A stretch of 6,251 nucleotides of DNA from an uncultured Burkholderiales bacterium. Lineage in GTDB: Bacteria; Pseudomonadota; Gammaproteobacteria; Burkholderiales; Burkholderiaceae_C. The position numbers and the translations under genes are program-made. The stretch is from positions 1 to 6,251 of the forward strand of contig CAIQIL010000671.1 in assembly GCA_903871865.1 (NCBI GenBank). The letters run 5' to 3'. This document shows, one piece after another, positions 4,780 to 6,251 of the stretch. The notes beneath the pieces are model-generated. The model worked only from the letters and a program-made list of their open reading frames with translations, ran no database searches and was not told the origin of the DNA. Position 1 is the stretch's first letter. Every line of letters starts with the position of its first letter.

Positions 4780-5112
4780 ATGGCTTGGTTGAACAAACAC
4801 CCCGACTCCGTGCGCTCCGCCCCGGGCCTGGAATGGGCACTGTGGCGGCGTTTGCCAATCATCTTGGCGGTGGGCACGGCCTTGCCGCTGGCGGTGCTGG
4901 TGCTGTCGTGGTGTGTCTCGCCGGACGCCGCCGATGGCGCGCGTGATCCGGCCTCGCTGCGCTTCGAGTTCGTGCTCATCGGCATCGTGGTGCTGCACTG
5001 GACGCTGGTGCTCACCGCCGCCATCGGCTGCGCCATCGTCATCCTGATGAAGGGCCCGACGTACACGGCCGACTCCTACCCCATGCCCGACGCGGACCAA
5101 CCCGCGCCCTGA
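4780..5112 (+). CDS. Small two-TM membrane protein of unknown function
   Basis: A 110-residue inner-membrane protein with no named family that I can give. It has a soluble basic N-terminus (about 1-24), then TM1 (about 25-46, LPIILAVGTALPLAVLVLSW). A short polar loop rich in Asp and Ala follows (48-60), then TM2 (about 64-90, FVLIGIVVLHWTLVLTAAIG...). The tail KGPTYTADSYPMPDADQPAP is proline- and aspartate-rich and looks conserved in character, possibly a docking tail. ATG 4780 is preferred over the in-frame GTG at 4762, because a -10-like TACAGT (4768-4773) overlaps the region between them and MAWLNKHP is a more natural start. No Shine-Dalgarno at proper spacing (AGGTGG is 14 nt away). It stands alone between the HNH gene and the MFS gene. 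Confidence 0.72.
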   Translation: MAWLNKHPDSVRSAPGLEWALWRRLPIILAVGTALPLAVLVLSWCVSPDAADGARDPASLRFEFVLIGIVVLHWTLVLTAAIGCAIVILMKGPTYTADSYPMPDADQPAP

Positions 5113-5155
5113 GCATGCGGGTGCCGGGCTGGCTTCGCGCTAGCATCGGCGCCTG

Positions 5156-6251
5156 ATGTCCGCCCTCCGCTCCTCCGTGCTGCGCACGCCCCACCTGCCT
5201 CTGCTGGCGGCCCTCTACACCGCCCAGGGCCTGCCGTATGGCTTCTTCACGCTGGCCTTGCCCGTGTTGATGCGCGAGGCTGGCTGGTCGCTCACCGCCT
5301 TGGGCTTCCTGCAGTTCCTCGCCGCGCCGTGGGTGCTGAAGATGCTGTGGGCGCCGCTGGTGGACCACCACGGCACGCGCCGCGCCTGGTTGCTGTCGAT
5401 GCAGCTGTCGTCCTGCGCGTTGGCACTGGCCATGGCCGCCATGGGCTTGCACGAGGGCAGCATCGGCCTGTTCGTGGCGGTGTTCGCCTTCAACCTGCTG
5501 GCCGCCACGCAGGACGTGGCCACCGACGGCCTGGCCGTGCGCCTGCTCGACGCACAGCAGCGCGGGCTGGCCAACGGCATCCAGGTGGGGGCCTACCGCT
5601 TTGGCATGGTGCTGGGCGGTGGCCTGCTGCTGTGGCTGTTCGCGCGCACCAGCTGGAGCGTCACCTTCCTGGCCATGGCCGCCCTGCTGGTGCTGCTCAC
5701 CCTGCCCGTGTGGCGCATGGCCGAGCCGCCGCCCTCACCGCCATCGACCGACTCCACCGAGGGCCCAGACCCCCATCCTCATGTCCACCCCCACGCCTCG
5801 GCCGCCTTGTTGAGCGCAGAGCCTGTCGCCGCCACGGCCCCCCCACCCCGCGGCTTGGCGCTGGCCCTGCTCTGGTGGCACCGCGCCCTGCGCCCCGGGG
5901 TCTTGCCCTTGGCTGGCCTGATCTTCTGCTTCCGCTTTGGCGACCAGATGGCCTCGGGCCTGATCACGCCTTTCCTGCTCGACCACGGCGTGGACAAGCC
6001 CACGCTGGCGATGATGAAGGGCGCCGTGGGCTCGGGCACCAGCCTGGCGGGCGCCGCGCTCGGCGGCTGGTTGATGTTGCGCATGGGTCGCCGGCAGGCG
6101 CTGCTGGGCAGTGGCCTGGCCCAGGTGGGCGTGTTCGGCCTCTATGCCCTGGCGGCCACGGGCTGGGGCGGCATGCCGCTGCTGTGGGTGGCGACCGTCG
6201 CGGAAGGCGTCATTGGCACCGTGGCCACCGTGGCGCTGTTCTCGCTGATGA
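5156..6251 (+). CDS. AmpG/RhtX-like MFS transporter (PAT family), C-terminus beyond window
   Basis: Inner-membrane secondary transporter; 365 residues are present and the frame runs off the right edge. It begins with a short polar N-terminus, then the family-typical ALYTAQGLPYGFFTLALPVLMR (about 19-40). FLQFLAAPWVLKMLWAPLVDHHGTRRAW (51-78) holds the TM2-3 loop motif, and ATQDVATDGLAVRLL (117-131) and AYRFGMVLGGG (146-156) complete the first six-TM half. The AmpG/RhtX/FptX branch of MFS has these TAQGxP, WxLKxxWAPLVD and ATQDxATDG signatures. Its members import muropeptides, siderophores or related compounds. The second half starts near 246 (RPGVLPLAGLIFCFRFGDQMAS). The central loop (190-232) is Pro/Ser-rich and contains four histidines in PHPHVHPH (206-213). 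ATG 5156 has no Shine-Dalgarno; a -10-like TAGCAT lies 9 nt upstream. Substrate unknown. Confidence 0.9.
   Translation, partial: MSALRSSVLRTPHLPLLAALYTAQGLPYGFFTLALPVLMREAGWSLTALGFLQFLAAPWVLKMLWAPLVDHHGTRRAWLLSMQLSSCALALAMAAMGLHEGSIGLFVAVFAFNLLAATQDVATDGLAVRLLDAQQRGLANGIQVGAYRFGMVLGGGLLLWLFARTSWSVTFLAMAALLVLLTLPVWRMAEPPPSPPSTDSTEGPDPHPHVHPHASAALLSAEPVAATAPPPRGLALALLWWHRALRPGVLPLAGLIFCFRFGDQMASGLITPFLLDHGVDKPTLAMMKGAVGSGTSLAGAALGGWLMLRMGRRQALLGSGLAQVGVFGLYALAATGWGGMPLLWVATVAEGVIGTVATVALFSLM

Noticed and set aside
1..6251. tRNA, rRNA, CRISPR array, insertion sequence, integrase or att site
   Set aside because: None seen on either strand; no regularly spaced repeats, no transposase-like protein and no cloverleaf sequence could be recognised by eye.

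Overview
The window is GC-rich throughout, with strong G/C third-position bias. The proteins look betaproteobacterial, most likely Burkholderiales and plausibly Comamonadaceae. This is inferred from protein style and gene content, not from a marker gene. Most of it is ordinary chromosomal housekeeping DNA. The exception is a gene graveyard at about 1.7-2.06 kb.

Layout. The minus strand (1-1274) holds a two-gene unit. An unrecognised 168-aa protein (1274 to 768, strong AGGAGG ribosome site) is followed after 45 nt by a fold-type I PLP aminotransferase that runs off the left edge (722 to 1). A 194-nt divergent region with two clean inverted repeats separates this unit from a small 2[4Fe-4S] ferredoxin on the plus strand (1469-1702). 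Directly behind the ferredoxin lies a chimeric relic (about 1709-2055). Its first part is a frameshifted piece of the N-terminal domain of an extradiol ring-cleaving dioxygenase (catechol 2,3-dioxygenase type). That piece is joined in frame, at a shared Gln-Ala-Asp stretch, to the last membrane segment and tail of an RND/MMPL-type exporter.

From 2219 the plus strand carries a classic phosphate pair: a DUF47/PhoU-like accessory protein and a PiT-family inorganic phosphate transporter, 19 nt apart. Next come a MazG-like nucleotide pyrophosphohydrolase and, 4 nt later, a small HNH-nuclease-family protein. A two-TM small membrane protein and an AmpG/RhtX-like (PAT family) MFS transporter follow, the latter cut by the right edge.

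How the genes work together. The DUF47-Pit pair is the only clear functional module (phosphate uptake and its control). MazG-like and HNH are close enough to be translationally coupled. The remaining genes look like single-gene units. Several plus-strand starts lack a Shine-Dalgarno sequence and have a -10-like hexamer 6-10 nt upstream, which suggests leaderless or near-leaderless mRNAs. I see no tRNA, rRNA, CRISPR array, IS element or attachment site. I do not see a complete new system; the most unusual object is the dioxygenase/exporter fusion relic.
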